Source: Variovorax paradoxus (lineage in GTDB: Bacteria > Pseudomonadota > Gammaproteobacteria > Burkholderiales > Burkholderiaceae_C). Taken from it: DNA of 64,000 nt. Positions 55,457-64,000 of this stretch are shown here, one piece after another. The notes beneath the pieces are model-generated. The model searched no databases, was not told the origin of the DNA, and was given only the letters and a program-made list of their open reading frames with translations. A program made the translations under genes and the position numbers. Every line of letters begins with the position of its first letter. Within the stretch, counting starts at the first letter, position 1. The stretch is from assembly GCF_030815855.1 (NCBI RefSeq), contig NZ_JAUSXG010000001.1, positions 2,852,001-2,916,000 on the forward strand, given 5' to 3'.

Positions 55457-56452
55457 TCAGTGCCTTCCCACAGGCACAGGCGCACCGCGGTGCAGTTCCA
55501 CCATGCGCGCCACCTTGTCCAGCCAGGCGCGCACTTCATCGAGCGCGGCCAGCGCTTCGTCCCAGGTGGTTTCGATGAAGCGCATGCGGCTGCCGATCGG
55601 CGCCTGGCCGAGACGCCACATGTCGGCCTCGATCACGGTGCCGAACTTGGGGTAGCCGCCCGAGGGCTGGGCGTCTCGCATCTGGATGATGGGCTGCCCG
55701 CTGTGCGGCACCTGGATCACGCCGGGCACGATGCCGTGCGAGCGCAGTTCCATCGGCGCGATGGGGCGCAGCGCTTCGCCCTCCAGCCGGTAGCCGTAGC
55801 GGTCGCTCTGGGAGGTGATCTTCCATTCACCGGCCCAGAAAGCGTCACGCGACGCCGGCTCGAAAGCCATGTACTCGGCTGCGGGCAGGACGCGTACAGC
55901 GGCCACGCCATCGCGCTCCAACGGCAATGCGAGCGCGGGCGGCACCAGGCCGAAGCCGGTCTTGCATGCCGCGCCTGCGCCTGCCGCGCGCAAGACATCG
56001 CCCCGGCGCAGCGCCCGCCCTTCATGGCCACCGAAGGCGCCGCGCAACTGCGTGCTGCGCGAACCCAGCACTTCGGGCACGTCGACCCCGCCCGCCAGGC
56101 ACAGCATGGCACGGCTGCCGCGCTGCGCGCCGCCTTGCGGCAGGCCCAGCGCCAGCACCTGCCCGGTCCGCGCCCGGTGCACCCACCAGGGCAGCAGCGG
56201 CTGGTCGTCCAGCCGCGCCGCGCAATCGGCCCCGGTCAATGCGAAAGCGCAGTCCTCGCCGAACCGCACCTTGAACGGAAACACCGGGACTTCGATGGCA
56301 GCCGCGTCGACCGCATTGCCCAGCAGCAGGTTGCCGGCCGCGAGCGACAGGTTGTCCATGGCGCCCGAAGTGCCGACGCCCCAGCGCAGGCTGCCGGTGC
56401 GCCCCAGGTCCTGCACGGTGGCGAGCGCGGCAGATGAAAGCACTTCGATCAT
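55457..56452 (-). CDS. pxpC: 5-oxoprolinase subunit C
   Basis: 331 residues of the biotin-dependent carboxyltransferase-like (KipA/AHS2) family. VLSSAALATVQDLGRTGSLR, GVGTSGAMD, GADCAARLDD and QPSGGYPKFGTVIEADMWRL are typical. With PxpB it makes the catalytic module that opens 5-oxoproline using ATP. Its ATG overlaps the pxpB stop by 4 bp (ATGA). The large repeat begins just beyond its 3' end. Confidence 0.93.
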   Translation of the reverse strand: MIEVLSSAALATVQDLGRTGSLRWGVGTSGAMDNLSLAAGNLLLGNAVDAAAIEVPVFPFKVRFGEDCAFALTGADCAARLDDQPLLPWWVHRARTGQVLALGLPQGGAQRGSRAMLCLAGGVDVPEVLGSRSTQLRGAFGGHEGRALRRGDVLRAAGAGAACKTGFGLVPPALALPLERDGVAAVRVLPAAEYMAFEPASRDAFWAGEWKITSQSDRYGYRLEGEALRPIAPMELRSHGIVPGVIQVPHSGQPIIQMRDAQPSGGYPKFGTVIEADMWRLGQAPIGSRMRFIETTWDEALAALDEVRAWLDKVARMVELHRGAPVPVGRH

Positions 56453-57123
56453 CGGACGATGCCCTCTACGCGGAAACGGATCATGTCGCCCGGCTGCAGC
56501 GCCGCGGGCGGGTCCTTCGCCGGGTCGAAGAAGCACATCGAGGTGCTGCCGATGGTGTTCCAGCCGCTGGGCCCGGCCGAGGCCGAGACGCCGGTCTGCG
56601 CACCGCCGATCGACACCGCACCGCCCGGGATGCTCAGCACCGGCACCTTGCGGCGCGGCGTGGCGATGCGCGCGTCCATGCCGCCCAGATAGCAGTAGCC
56701 CGGGTGGCTGCCGAGCGCATACACCGGATAGAGCGGCGCGCTATGCAGTTCGACGATCCGCTCGACGCTGAGGCCCGTGTGCGCCACCACGTCGGCCATG
56801 TGCGGGCCGCCCTCGCCGCCGTAGACCACGGGCAGCTCGACCACGCGGCCGTCCCGCGGCAGCGCGACGGCCGCGTCCCATGCATCGCACAGGCGCGCCT
56901 CCAGGGCCTCGAGCGCAGCATGGCCGCGCGGCGAGCGCAGGAAGGTCAGCATCAGGTTGTTCATGCCCGGCACAGCTTCGCGAATCTCTGGCCAGGCCTG
57001 GGTTTCGTGCGCCAGCGCCCAGATGCGCTGCTGCGAGCTGAGGTTCATCTCCCCGGGCGCTTCGAAGATCAGCGCGGTCGTGCCCAGCAGACTGATCGAT
57101 GGCTCTTGTGCAATTGCGATCAC
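56449..57123 (-). CDS. pxpB: 5-oxoprolinase subunit B
   Basis: 224 residues of the KipI/AHS1 family. [39 protein letters not shown] and [13 protein letters not shown] are diagnostic, as is [20 protein letters not shown]. The start is a GTG at 57123 that overlaps the accC stop by 4 bp (GTGA). The gene order accB-accC-pxpB-pxpC suggests a shared role with a biotin carboxylase. Confidence 0.93.
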   Translation of the reverse strand: MIAIAQEPSISLLGTTALIFEAPGEMNLSSQQRIWALAHETQAWPEIREAVPGMNNLMLTFLRSPRGHAALEALEARLCDAWDAAVALPRDGRVVELPVVYGGEGGPHMADVVAHTGLSVERIVELHSAPLYPVYALGSHPGYCYLGGMDARIATPRRKVPVLSIPGGAVSIGGAQTGVSASAGPSGWNTIGSTSMCFFDPAKDPPAALQPGDMIRFRVEGIVR

Positions 57124-58472
57124 GCCGCGCTCCTTTGCTGCAGCCAGCGTTCGAGGTGATGGATGTCCACGCCGCCGACGGCAAAACCCTCGTCGCGCAG
57201 CAGTTCGCGGTGCAGGGGCACGTTGGTCACGATGCCGTCGATGCGCATCTCCGCGAGCGCGAGGCGCATGCGGGCCAGCGCATCGGTGCGAGTGGCGCCG
57301 TGCACGATCAGCTTGGCGATCATCGAGTCGTAGTACGGCGGCACGCGGTAGCCGGCGTTGGCATGCGAATCGACGCGCACTCCGAAACCGCCCGGCACCT
57401 GCCAGCCGGTGATGCGCCCGGGCGAAGGCGCGAAGGTGTTGGGGTTCTCGGCGTTGATGCGGCACTCGATCGCATGGCCCTGGCATCGCACCTCGCGCTG
57501 CACCAGCGAAAGTCGCTCGCCGCGCGCCATGCGCAGCTGCTGCTGCACGATGTCGATGCCCGCGGTCATCTCGGTCACCGGATGCTCGACCTGAAGGCGG
57601 GTGTTCATCTCGATGAAATAGAAGGCGCCCTTCTCGTAGAGAAACTCGAAGGTGCCCACGCCGCAGTAGCCGATCTGCCGGCAGGCGGCCGCGCAACGCT
57701 CGCCCACCTCGGCCATCAGTGCGTCGTCGATGCCGGGCGCCGGTGCCTCCTCGATCACCTTCTGATGGCGGCGCTGCAGCGAACAGTCGCGGCTGCCAAG
57801 CCACACGGCGCTGCCGTGGCTGTCGGCCAGCACCTGGATCTCGACATGGCGCGGGTGCAGCAAGAATTTCTCGATGTAGACCTCGGGGTTGCCGAAGGCC
57901 TGGCGCGCTTCCTCGCGCGTGAGCGCCATTGCATCGAGCAGCGCCGCTTCGCCCAGCACCACGCGCATGCCGCGCCCACCGCCACCGCCCGCGGCCTTGA
58001 CGATGACCGGGTAGCCGATGTCGCGCGCAATGGCCTGGACGGCCGCCGGGTCTTGCGGCAGCGCCTCGTCAGGCCCCGGCACGCAGGGCACGCCGGCTTT
58101 GCGCATCGCGCGCTTGGCCGAGACCTTGTCGCCCATGGTACGGATGCAGGCGGCGCTGGGGCCGATGAAGACGAGCCCCGCCTCTTCGACGCGCGCGGCA
58201 AAGGCCGCGTTCTCCGACAGGAAGCCGTAGCCCGGATGGATGGCCTGCGCGCCGCTGACTTCGGCCGCGAACAGGATCGCGGACTGGTTCAGGTAGCTCT
58301 GCCCCGGCGCTGAGGGCCCGATGCACAGCGCCTGGTCGGCCTGTGCGACGTAGCTCGCCTCGCGGTCTGCCTCGGAGTGCGCGACCACGGTCCTGAGGCC
58401 CAGGCCGCGGCAGGCGCGCAGGATGCGCAAAGCGATTTCACCGCGGTTGGCAATGAGGACGGTATCGAACAT
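57120..58472 (-). CDS. accC: Biotin carboxylase subunit (AccC type)
   Basis: 450 residues, full-length. [20 protein letters not shown] at the N-terminus, the ATP-grasp glycine loop [27 protein letters not shown] and the catalytic region of EFLYEKGAF are all present. It carboxylates biotin with bicarbonate and ATP. It is unlikely to be the housekeeping fatty-acid enzyme, because it sits in a pxp operon under a Nac-type site. It is probably the carboxylase half of a catabolic enzyme. Confidence 0.92.
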   Translation of the reverse strand: MFDTVLIANRGEIALRILRACRGLGLRTVVAHSEADREASYVAQADQALCIGPSAPGQSYLNQSAILFAAEVSGAQAIHPGYGFLSENAAFAARVEEAGLVFIGPSAACIRTMGDKVSAKRAMRKAGVPCVPGPDEALPQDPAAVQAIARDIGYPVIVKAAGGGGGRGMRVVLGEAALLDAMALTREEARQAFGNPEVYIEKFLLHPRHVEIQVLADSHGSAVWLGSRDCSLQRRHQKVIEEAPAPGIDDALMAEVGERCAAACRQIGYCGVGTFEFLYEKGAFYFIEMNTRLQVEHPVTEMTAGIDIVQQQLRMARGERLSLVQREVRCQGHAIECRINAENPNTFAPSPGRITGWQVPGGFGVRVDSHANAGYRVPPYYDSMIAKLIVHGATRTDALARMRLALAEMRIDGIVTNVPLHRELLRDEGFAVGGVDIHHLERWLQQRSAA

Positions 58473-58487
58473 ATCGCGCGGCCTTCC

Positions 58488-58916
58488 TCAACCGAAGCGG
58501 AACAGGGGCTGCCCTGCGTCCACTTCCTGGCCCGAACGCACCAGCACGGCCTGAACGGTGGCGTCTGCGTCGGCGCGAATTTCGTTGAACATCTTCATGG
58601 CCTCGATCACGCACAGCATCTGGCCGGCCTCCACGGCCTGCCCCGGCTGCACGAACGGCGGCTCGCCGGGCGTCGGCTGCAAGTGCACCACGCCATAGAG
58701 TGGCGCGAGGCATTCGGCTGCAGCCGCCGGCGTCGGTTCCGCAGACACCGCGGCGCGCGCCCTTCGCACGACCGCCGGGCTTCGCACCGCTGGCCCAGAC
58801 GTCAACGCCGATTGCTTCACCAGCCGCAACCTGCTGCCGTCTTCGCTGTACTCCAGCTCCGCAAGGTCCGAGGCCGCGAGTGCGTCGATGAGCGTCTTGA
58901 TCTGTTCCTGCTTCAT
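58488..58916 (-). CDS. accB: Biotin carboxyl carrier protein (AccB type)
   Basis: 142 residues. An N-terminal helical segment (KQEQIKTLIDALAASDLAEL) and an Ala/Pro linker precede the biotinyl domain, with EAMKM at 105-109 (Lys108 carries biotin). It is the first gene of the accB-accC-pxpB-pxpC operon, and the shared 40-bp element lies 100 bp upstream of its ATG. A second, degenerate BCCP occurs further down the operon. Confidence 0.92.
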   Translation of the reverse strand: MKQEQIKTLIDALAASDLAELEYSEDGSRLRLVKQSALTSGPAVRSPAVVRRARAAVSAEPTPAAAAECLAPLYGVVHLQPTPGEPPFVQPGQAVEAGQMLCVIEAMKMFNEIRADADATVQAVLVRSGQEVDAGQPLFRFG

Positions 58917-59015
58917 GCCGGGCCTGTCTGTGGCGACAGAACATCCTTGGTGGCCGACGCATTCCGCGAACGCGTGACGGCAGGCATGAAAGGTAACGGG
59001 CCGCGCACACAAAGC

Positions 59016-59055
59016 CCAAGACGGAATGGCTGTGCCGGGATAAGGCCGGCTTATG
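59016..59055 (+). promoter_or_regulatory. 40-bp conserved element with a Nac-type site, upstream of accB
   Basis: CCAAGACGGAATGG at the gene-proximal end and ATAAGGCCGGCTTAT (ATA-N9-TAT) at the distal end. It aligns without gaps with 53789-53828 and with the reverse complement of 60079-60118. It also lies just downstream of the nac-like gene's 3' end. Confidence 0.75.
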
Positions 59056-59076
59056 ACACCACGTACGACACCACGT

Positions 59077-60015
59077 TTAAGACAGCGCGGCGAGATCGGG
59101 TTCGGGCGTGGCCGCGAAGGTTGTGGCGAGATCGACCACCAGCTCGAGCAGGATGCTTTTCACCGCCTGCGCCGGCTCCGAAAGCGGCAGGTGGTCCGAC
59201 TGGCACAGTGCCAGCGGCGCCTCGATGACGGGATCGACGATCTGGAACTGCCAGGCCCCGCAGGCCGCCACCACTTCGCGCGCCATCGACGCCGGCAGGA
59301 TGGTAGCGCCCAGCCCGTCGGCGATGGCCGCCGTCAGCGTGAAGGCCGATTCGATCTCGGCCACCACGCGCGGCGCCATGCCCGCACGCACGAAGGCCGC
59401 GTCGACCAGCTTGCGCACCACGTTGTAGGGGCGCGGCAAAAAGAGTTCGATGTCGCGCAGGTCGGCCAGCTTCACCGGCTGCGCCGGCGCCGGCATCGCT
59501 GCCGGCCCGACCAGGAACAGCGGTTCCTTGAGCAGCGACAGGAAGCTCAGGCCGTGGATCGCCTTGTCGCCGTAGAGCACAGCGAGGTCCATGCGCCCGT
59601 TCATGATGAGCTCGCTCAGCGTGGTGCCGTAGTTCTCGTTCAGGTAGAGCAGGATGCCGGGGTGGCGCGCACGCACGGTGCGCAAGAGCGGCAACGAGAG
59701 CGCCGAGGCCGCCGTGCCGGGCGCAAGCCCCACCGACACCTGGCCCGAGAGCCCTTCGCCGGCCGCTTCCATATCGACGCGCGCCTGCTCGCACTGGCGC
59801 AGGATGATCTGCGCATGCCGGTACAGCACCTTGCCGGCCTCGGTGGGCGTCACGCCGCGCTTGGTGCGCACGAGCAACTGCTGGCGCACCTCGCCTTCGA
59901 GCGTGGCCAGTTGCTGGCTCAGCGCGGGCTGGGCGATGAAAAGAACCTCGGCCGCCTGCGTCAGGCTGCCGATGTCCACGATCTTCACGAAATATTTGAG
60001 GCGTCGCAGGTTCAC
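59077..60015 (-). CDS. nac: Nac-like LysR regulator
   Basis: 312 residues from a GTG at 60015. The N-terminal 65 residues (RRLKYFVKIVDIGSLTQAAE, IAQPALSQQLATLEGEVR, LLVRTKRGVTPTEAGKVLY) are nearly those of the enterobacterial nitrogen assimilation control protein Nac; GLAPGTAASALSLPLLRTVR also fits. Nac binds ATA-N9-TAT and adjusts nitrogen metabolism under limitation. Three such sites flank this gene and its neighbours. It is divergent from the aminotransferase gene. Confidence 0.9.
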   Translation of the reverse strand: MNLRRLKYFVKIVDIGSLTQAAEVLFIAQPALSQQLATLEGEVRQQLLVRTKRGVTPTEAGKVLYRHAQIILRQCEQARVDMEAAGEGLSGQVSVGLAPGTAASALSLPLLRTVRARHPGILLYLNENYGTTLSELIMNGRMDLAVLYGDKAIHGLSFLSLLKEPLFLVGPAAMPAPAQPVKLADLRDIELFLPRPYNVVRKLVDAAFVRAGMAPRVVAEIESAFTLTAAIADGLGATILPASMAREVVAACGAWQFQIVDPVIEAPLALCQSDHLPLSEPAQAVKSILLELVVDLATTFAATPEPDLAALS

Positions 60016-60078
60016 GCCGTGTCCCCAAGCAAAAGCCGAGCCTAGCACTGCGCCTGTGCGGCAGGTATAGGCGCTCAC

Positions 60079-60118
60079 CATAAGCTGCGCCTATACGACC
60101 AGTGCAATCTCGTCTTGG
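60079..60118 (-). promoter_or_regulatory. 40-bp conserved element with a Nac-type site, between nac-like gene and aminotransferase
   Basis: On the minus strand it reads CCAAGACG at the end nearest the aminotransferase gene and CTTATG at the far end; the plus-strand core ATAAGCTGCGCCTAT is ATA-N9-TAT. Overlapping it is a perfect 9-bp inverted repeat, GTATAGGCG (60065-60073) and CGCCTATAC (60088-60096), which could be the site for autoregulation. Confidence 0.75.
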
Positions 60119-60177
60119 CCTCGCGTGATCGATCTGCGTACCGTTCAGTCCATGCAATCCCAGACACAGGAAGTCAT

Positions 60178-61386
60178 GTGACCACGTCCCGCATTGCCGC
60201 CCGCGTGCGGCGCATCAAGCCCTCGCCCAGCACCTCGGCCGCCGACCGTGCCAACGAACTGCGCCGCCAGGGCAAGTCGATCGTGAACCTCGTGGTGGGC
60301 GAGCCCGACTTCGACACGCCGCCCCACATCCGGCAGGCCGCTGCCGCCGCCATCGAGAAAGGCGCGACGCGCTACACCCTCATGGCCGGCACGGTGGAGC
60401 TGCGTCAGGCCATCATCGCCAAGCTCGAACGCGAGAACGGCCTGCGCTACGCGATGAACGAGGTCATCGCCACCAGCGGTGCCAAGAGCGCGATCTACAA
60501 CGCCTTTGCCGTCACGCTGGAGCCAGGCGACGAAGTCATCATTCCCGCGCCTTACTGGGTGTCGTACCCCGACATGGTGCTGGCCTGCGAAGGCACGCCG
60601 GTCACGGTGGCCTGCCCCGAAGCCAACGGCTTCAAGCTGACGCCCGCGCAACTGGAGGCCGCGATCACGCCGCGCACGCGCTGGCTGCTGATCAACTCGC
60701 CCAGCAACCCGACCGGCGCCAGCTACACCGGTGGCGAATACCGCGCGCTGGCCGAGGTGCTGCAGCGCCATCCGCAGGTGATGGTGATGACCGACGACAT
60801 CTACGAGCACATCCGCTTCGACGCCGAGGCAACGCCGCACCTGCTTGCGGTCGCGCCCGCGCTGCGCGAGCGCACGCTGGTGGTGAACGGCGTTTCGAAG
60901 ACCTATGCGATGACGGGCTGGCGCATCGGCTATGCAGCCGGCCCGGCCGATCTGATCCAGGCGCTGGACACGCTGCTGTCGCAGTCCACCGGCAACTGCT
61001 GCTCGGTGAGCCAGGCGGCCGCCGCGGCGGCGCTCAACGGTAACCAGGGCTTCGTGGCCGAGAGCGTGGCGATCTACAAGCAGCGCCGCGACCGCACCCT
61101 TGCACTCATCAACGACATTCCCGGCCTGCGCTGCGCCGCGCCGTCCGGCGCCTTCTATCTGTACATCCACTGCGGTGGCCTCGTCGGCAAGACCACGCCA
61201 GAGGGCAAGCGGCTTGACGAAGACGGCGACGTGGTGATGTACCTGCTCGAAAGCGAAGGCGTGGCACTGGTTGCGGGCACCGCCTACGGGCTCTCGCCCT
61301 ACTTCCGTCTTTCCATCGCCACCGGCATCGAGACGCTGGAAGAAGGCTGCGCGCGCATCGCGCGAGCCGTGGCGGCCCTGCGCTGA
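60178..61386 (+). CDS. Aspartate/aromatic aminotransferase-like class I aminotransferase
   Basis: 402 residues. VGEPDFDTPPHI, GATRYTLMAGTVELR, NSPSNPTGA and the PLP-lysine region VVNGVSKTYAMTGWRIGYAAG are those of AspC subgroup Ib enzymes. The start is a GTG at 60178, with GGAAG before it; an ATG-initiated frame from 60115 is less likely because it would overlap the regulatory element. The gene lies 59 bp downstream of the 40-bp element and 28 bp before the RraA-like gene. Confidence 0.9.
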   Translation: MTTSRIAARVRRIKPSPSTSAADRANELRRQGKSIVNLVVGEPDFDTPPHIRQAAAAAIEKGATRYTLMAGTVELRQAIIAKLERENGLRYAMNEVIATSGAKSAIYNAFAVTLEPGDEVIIPAPYWVSYPDMVLACEGTPVTVACPEANGFKLTPAQLEAAITPRTRWLLINSPSNPTGASYTGGEYRALAEVLQRHPQVMVMTDDIYEHIRFDAEATPHLLAVAPALRERTLVVNGVSKTYAMTGWRIGYAAGPADLIQALDTLLSQSTGNCCSVSQAAAAAALNGNQGFVAESVAIYKQRRDRTLALINDIPGLRCAAPSGAFYLYIHCGGLVGKTTPEGKRLDEDGDVVMYLLESEGVALVAGTAYGLSPYFRLSIATGIETLEEGCARIARAVAALR

Positions 61387-61414
61387 AGCGCCCCTGAAAT
61401 CACCGAGAACACCC

Positions 61415-62086
61415 ATGCCCTACAAAGCCATTCGCAAGAACCCGTCCGCCGCACCGGTCGCACCCAAGATCCTCACCGCGCTGCGGGAGATTCCCGTGGC
61501 AGCGCTGAGCGACAACATGCACCGCAACATCGGCAGCATGGGCCTGCACCCTTACCACCGCCCGAGCGGCCGGACGATGGCGGGCACGGCCGTCACGGCG
61601 CGCTCGCGCGGCGGCGACAACCTGACGTATTTGCGCGCCCTGGAGTTCTGCCGGCCCGGTGACGTGCTGGTGATCGACGCCGGCGGCGACCTCAACAATG
61701 CGGTGGTCGGCGGCATCCTCTCGTTCTACGCGGCGCACATCGGCGTCCTGGGTGTGGTGATCGACGGCGCCATCCGAGACGTTGCCGAGGTCCGGGCGCG
61801 CGAGTTTCCGGTCTACGCGCGAGGCGTCACCCACCGCGGTCCCTACAAGGACGGGCCCGGCGAGATCAACGTGCCGGTTTCGGTGGGCGGGATGGTCGTC
61901 AATCCGGGCGACATCGTGGTCGGCGATCAGGACGGGCTCATGGCCTTCGCGCCCGACGAATCCGAGCTGCTGATCGAGAAGGCACAAGCGCACCTGGCGA
62001 CGGAAGCAGAGACCATCCGAGCCATGAAGGAAGGCCGTTGGGACCGCGCCTTCATCGACGCGCTCGAGGCACGCTGCCTCAACTGA
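61415..62086 (+). CDS. RraA-family protein (HMG/CHA aldolase-like)
   Basis: 223 residues of the RraA/demethylmenaquinone methyltransferase-like fold. The family includes 4-hydroxy-4-methyl-2-oxoglutarate/oxaloacetate aldolases and decarboxylases. GTAVTARSRGGDN, the GGDLNNAVVGGILS loop, GVVIDGAIRDVAEVR and VNPGDIVVGDQDG are conserved; the R and D of the active site (AIRD) are present. It follows the aminotransferase in the same operon, so it could cleave the 2-oxo acid that the aminotransferase yields. Confidence 0.88.
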   Translation: MPYKAIRKNPSAAPVAPKILTALREIPVAALSDNMHRNIGSMGLHPYHRPSGRTMAGTAVTARSRGGDNLTYLRALEFCRPGDVLVIDAGGDLNNAVVGGILSFYAAHIGVLGVVIDGAIRDVAEVRAREFPVYARGVTHRGPYKDGPGEINVPVSVGGMVVNPGDIVVGDQDGLMAFAPDESELLIEKAQAHLATEAETIRAMKEGRWDRAFIDALEARCLN

Positions 62087-62268
62087 CCCGCTCGCGCGAG
62101 CGCGCGGCAAAAAGGTCCAGCTGGCCGGAGTGGTTGGCCGAAGACATAATTGTGACCTGATGAAAACGCCTCCTCTTGCCCTTGGCCGCCGCACGCCGGC
62201 CCGCGAGAGCGGGACGTCGGACCTCATCGCATGAGGCTGTACGGTCGACGAGATCACTGGCGCGCTTC

Positions 62269-64000
62269 GTGAAACCGGGCAGCAAGGGCGGTCGGCGGAT
62301 TGGCCTTTGGATTGCAAAGCTGTGGCTGACCTTGCCGCTGGCCGTTCTGCCTTGTGCCCACGCGAATGAGCCGTCGACGGCGAACGAATTGTCGGAGCGC
62401 GGCGGCGCTGTCCACATCACGCATGCCGAATTGCTGTCCGTTGCCGGTACCGGCTACTCCGCGCCTCCGCGGCGTATCGAGGATGCCGGGCTGCCGAGCG
62501 ACGGGGTGGAAAGCGGTCAACCTCCCGCATACCGCCGGTCGCGAGCTGGTCCCCACATCGTCGGGCGGTGCACAGACGGTCACCGACTGGTACCGCATCG
62601 ACCTGGCCGCGGTGGCGCCATCGGCACAGGAGCGCCTTCTGTACCTCCCGCGCTGGAAGACGCTGGGCCACATCGCGGTGTACGGCGACGGCGTGTTGCT
62701 CTATCAATCCCACGGCAGCCCCGTGCACAACGGCTACAACCATCCGCTGCTGCTGCCGCTGAACGCGGCGGCCCACACGCTTTCGCCGGCGTCCGTGCTG
62801 ATTCGCGTCGACCGTCTGCGCAGCAGCGGGAGCGGATTTTCAACGGTGTGGGTGGGCGACCAGGCGTCCCTGAGCTGGCGCTACCAAGGCCGCCGATTGC
62901 TGCAAGTGCAGTTGCCGTTCATGGGGAGCGCCGCTTTCCTGGCCGTCGGCTTGTTTGCCTTCGCGGTGTGGCTGGGCAAGAGGCGCGAATCGCTCTACCT
63001 GTTGTTCTTTGCCATCTCGGCGACCGCTTCCTTGCGGATGTTTCACTACTACGCGGGCGGCGACTACTTTCCGATCTCGGACGAGTGGCTCGAATGGACG
63101 ACGGTTGCTTCCCTGCTCTGGCTGATCATCCTCATCCACCTGTTCCTGCAGCGCTTGCACCAGCAGCCCTCGCCTTGGCTGACGCGTTCGTCGGTGGCCC
63201 TGGCACTGGTCTGCAATGCCGCGACGCTGCCGCATGCGTCGACGTCGATCGCCAGTCTCTACTTGCTCACGCCCCTGCTCAACCTGGCGGTGCTGCCCAT
63301 CGCGGTGCTGATTTTTGCGGTGAACCTGCGCAAGGCCTTGCGCGCGCAGTTGCCCGAGGGGCGGTTGGTCGCGGGCTGGGCGGCGTTGACCGTCGCATTC
63401 ACCTCCTATGACGGGCTCCTGCAGAACAACCTGGTCAGCCCGGAGAGCGTGTACACATCGCCCTACGCCATCATCGGCCTGTTCTTCATCTTCTCGTACA
63501 TCATGTTCCAGCGCTACACGGGCGCGTTCGCCGAGGTGGGCCGGCTGAACAAGGGCCTCGCAGAGCGCCTGCGAGCGCGCGAAGCCGAGCTGGAGCAAAG
63601 CTATCAGCGGCTGCGCGTGATCGAAAACGAGCAAATGCTCAGTGCCGAGCGCCGGCGCCTGATGCAAGACATGCACGACGGCCTGGGTTCGTCGCTGATC
63701 AGCGCCATCCGTTCGGTGGAGCAAGGCGCGCTGAACGACGCCGAGGTATCTGGCGTGCTCAAAGGCTGCATGGAAGACCTGAAGCTGGCCATCGATTCCA
63801 TGGAAAGCGTCGACGCCGATTTGCTGCTGCTGCTCGCGACCTTGCGCTTTCGGCTGGCGCCGCGCATCGAGAGCGCCGGCCTCGCGCTGCGCTGGGAGGT
63901 GCAGCCCCTGCCTGCGCTGCCCTGGCTGGACCCGAGCAGCGCACTGCACATTCTGCGCATCATGCAGGAATGCGTGGCCAACGTGCTGCGCCACACGCGC
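62269..64000 (+). CDS. 7TM-type sensor histidine kinase, frameshifted and cut by the window edge
   Basis: From the GTG at 62269 a signal peptide (KLWLTLPLAVLPCAHA) leads into a periplasmic beta-sandwich domain. At the G4 run 62503-62506 the sensible reading shifts by +1 (GWKAVNLPHT continues in the new frame). The domain then gives DWYRIDLAAVA, YLPRWKTLGHIAVYGD, and seven membrane segments (7TMR-DISM type). A coiled coil, a HisKA_3 H-box (QDMHDGLGSSLISAIR) and the start of the ATPase domain (MQECVANVLRHTR) follow. NarL-type partners are expected beyond the window. The shift may be real or a sequencing error. Confidence 0.82.

Overview
The window is high-GC DNA whose gene content, gene order and protein sequences fit a betaproteobacterium of the order Burkholderiales, family Comamonadaceae, most likely Variovorax or a close relative. 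Signs of this are zapA followed directly by 6S RNA, many LysR regulators, a Bug/TctC-type binding protein, a small Trp-rich protein of a Comamonadaceae type, and divergent class II and class I fumarases with murI behind the latter. No rRNA, CRISPR array, intact prophage or intact insertion sequence was seen.

Layout. 1-1715: end of a GntR-type regulator, a LysR regulator and an OsmC protein. 1801-10815: a cobalamin operon read leftwards (btuB, cobU, btuF, btuC, btuD, cobO, cbiB, cobC) behind a cobalamin riboswitch; a lower-GC gene with a HEPN-like RNLLEH motif sits between cbiB and cobC. 11042-13209: ZapB-like protein, zapA, 6S RNA, TSUP exporter, universal stress protein. 13242-18285: AraC regulator, nitrilase, aldoxime dehydratase and a serine hydrolase (an aldoxime to nitrile to acid pathway). 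18282-23913: malonate-type operon (CoA ligase, enoyl-CoA hydratase-like, Bug receptor, malonyl-CoA decarboxylase, GntR regulator with a palindromic operator). 23994-39638: housekeeping genes including lgt, ilvD, a cytochrome c, acs, fumC, fumA and murI. 39679-41557: a DUF6806-like protein, a tRNA-Leu-like relic and dusA.

41558-46758 looks like an accessory strip. A wrecked tyrosine integrase of the dusA-associated type abuts the 5' end of dusA. It is followed by a NIPSNAP protein, an exported cupin / carboxymuconolactone decarboxylase pair, a LysR gene frameshifted in an A8 run, an aldehyde-oxidase gene broken by an inversion, and a Phd/zeta toxin-antitoxin pair. 46822-49729 is a nitric-oxide module: hmp and norR diverge around a 43-bp palindrome that overlaps the norR start codon.

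49757-62086 appears to be one nitrogen-scavenging regulon. A close homologue of the regulator Nac lies among a polar amino-acid ABC transporter with an SDR enzyme, an accB-accC-pxpB-pxpC-BCCP-pxpA operon and an aminotransferase-RraA pair. A shared 40-bp element containing the Nac consensus ATA-N9-TAT lies 60-100 bp upstream of each of the three units, at the same relative orientation. This is the best candidate for an undescribed system here. The pxp operon is interrupted by a large palindromic repeat. The window ends inside a 7TM-type sensor histidine kinase that carries an apparent frameshift.
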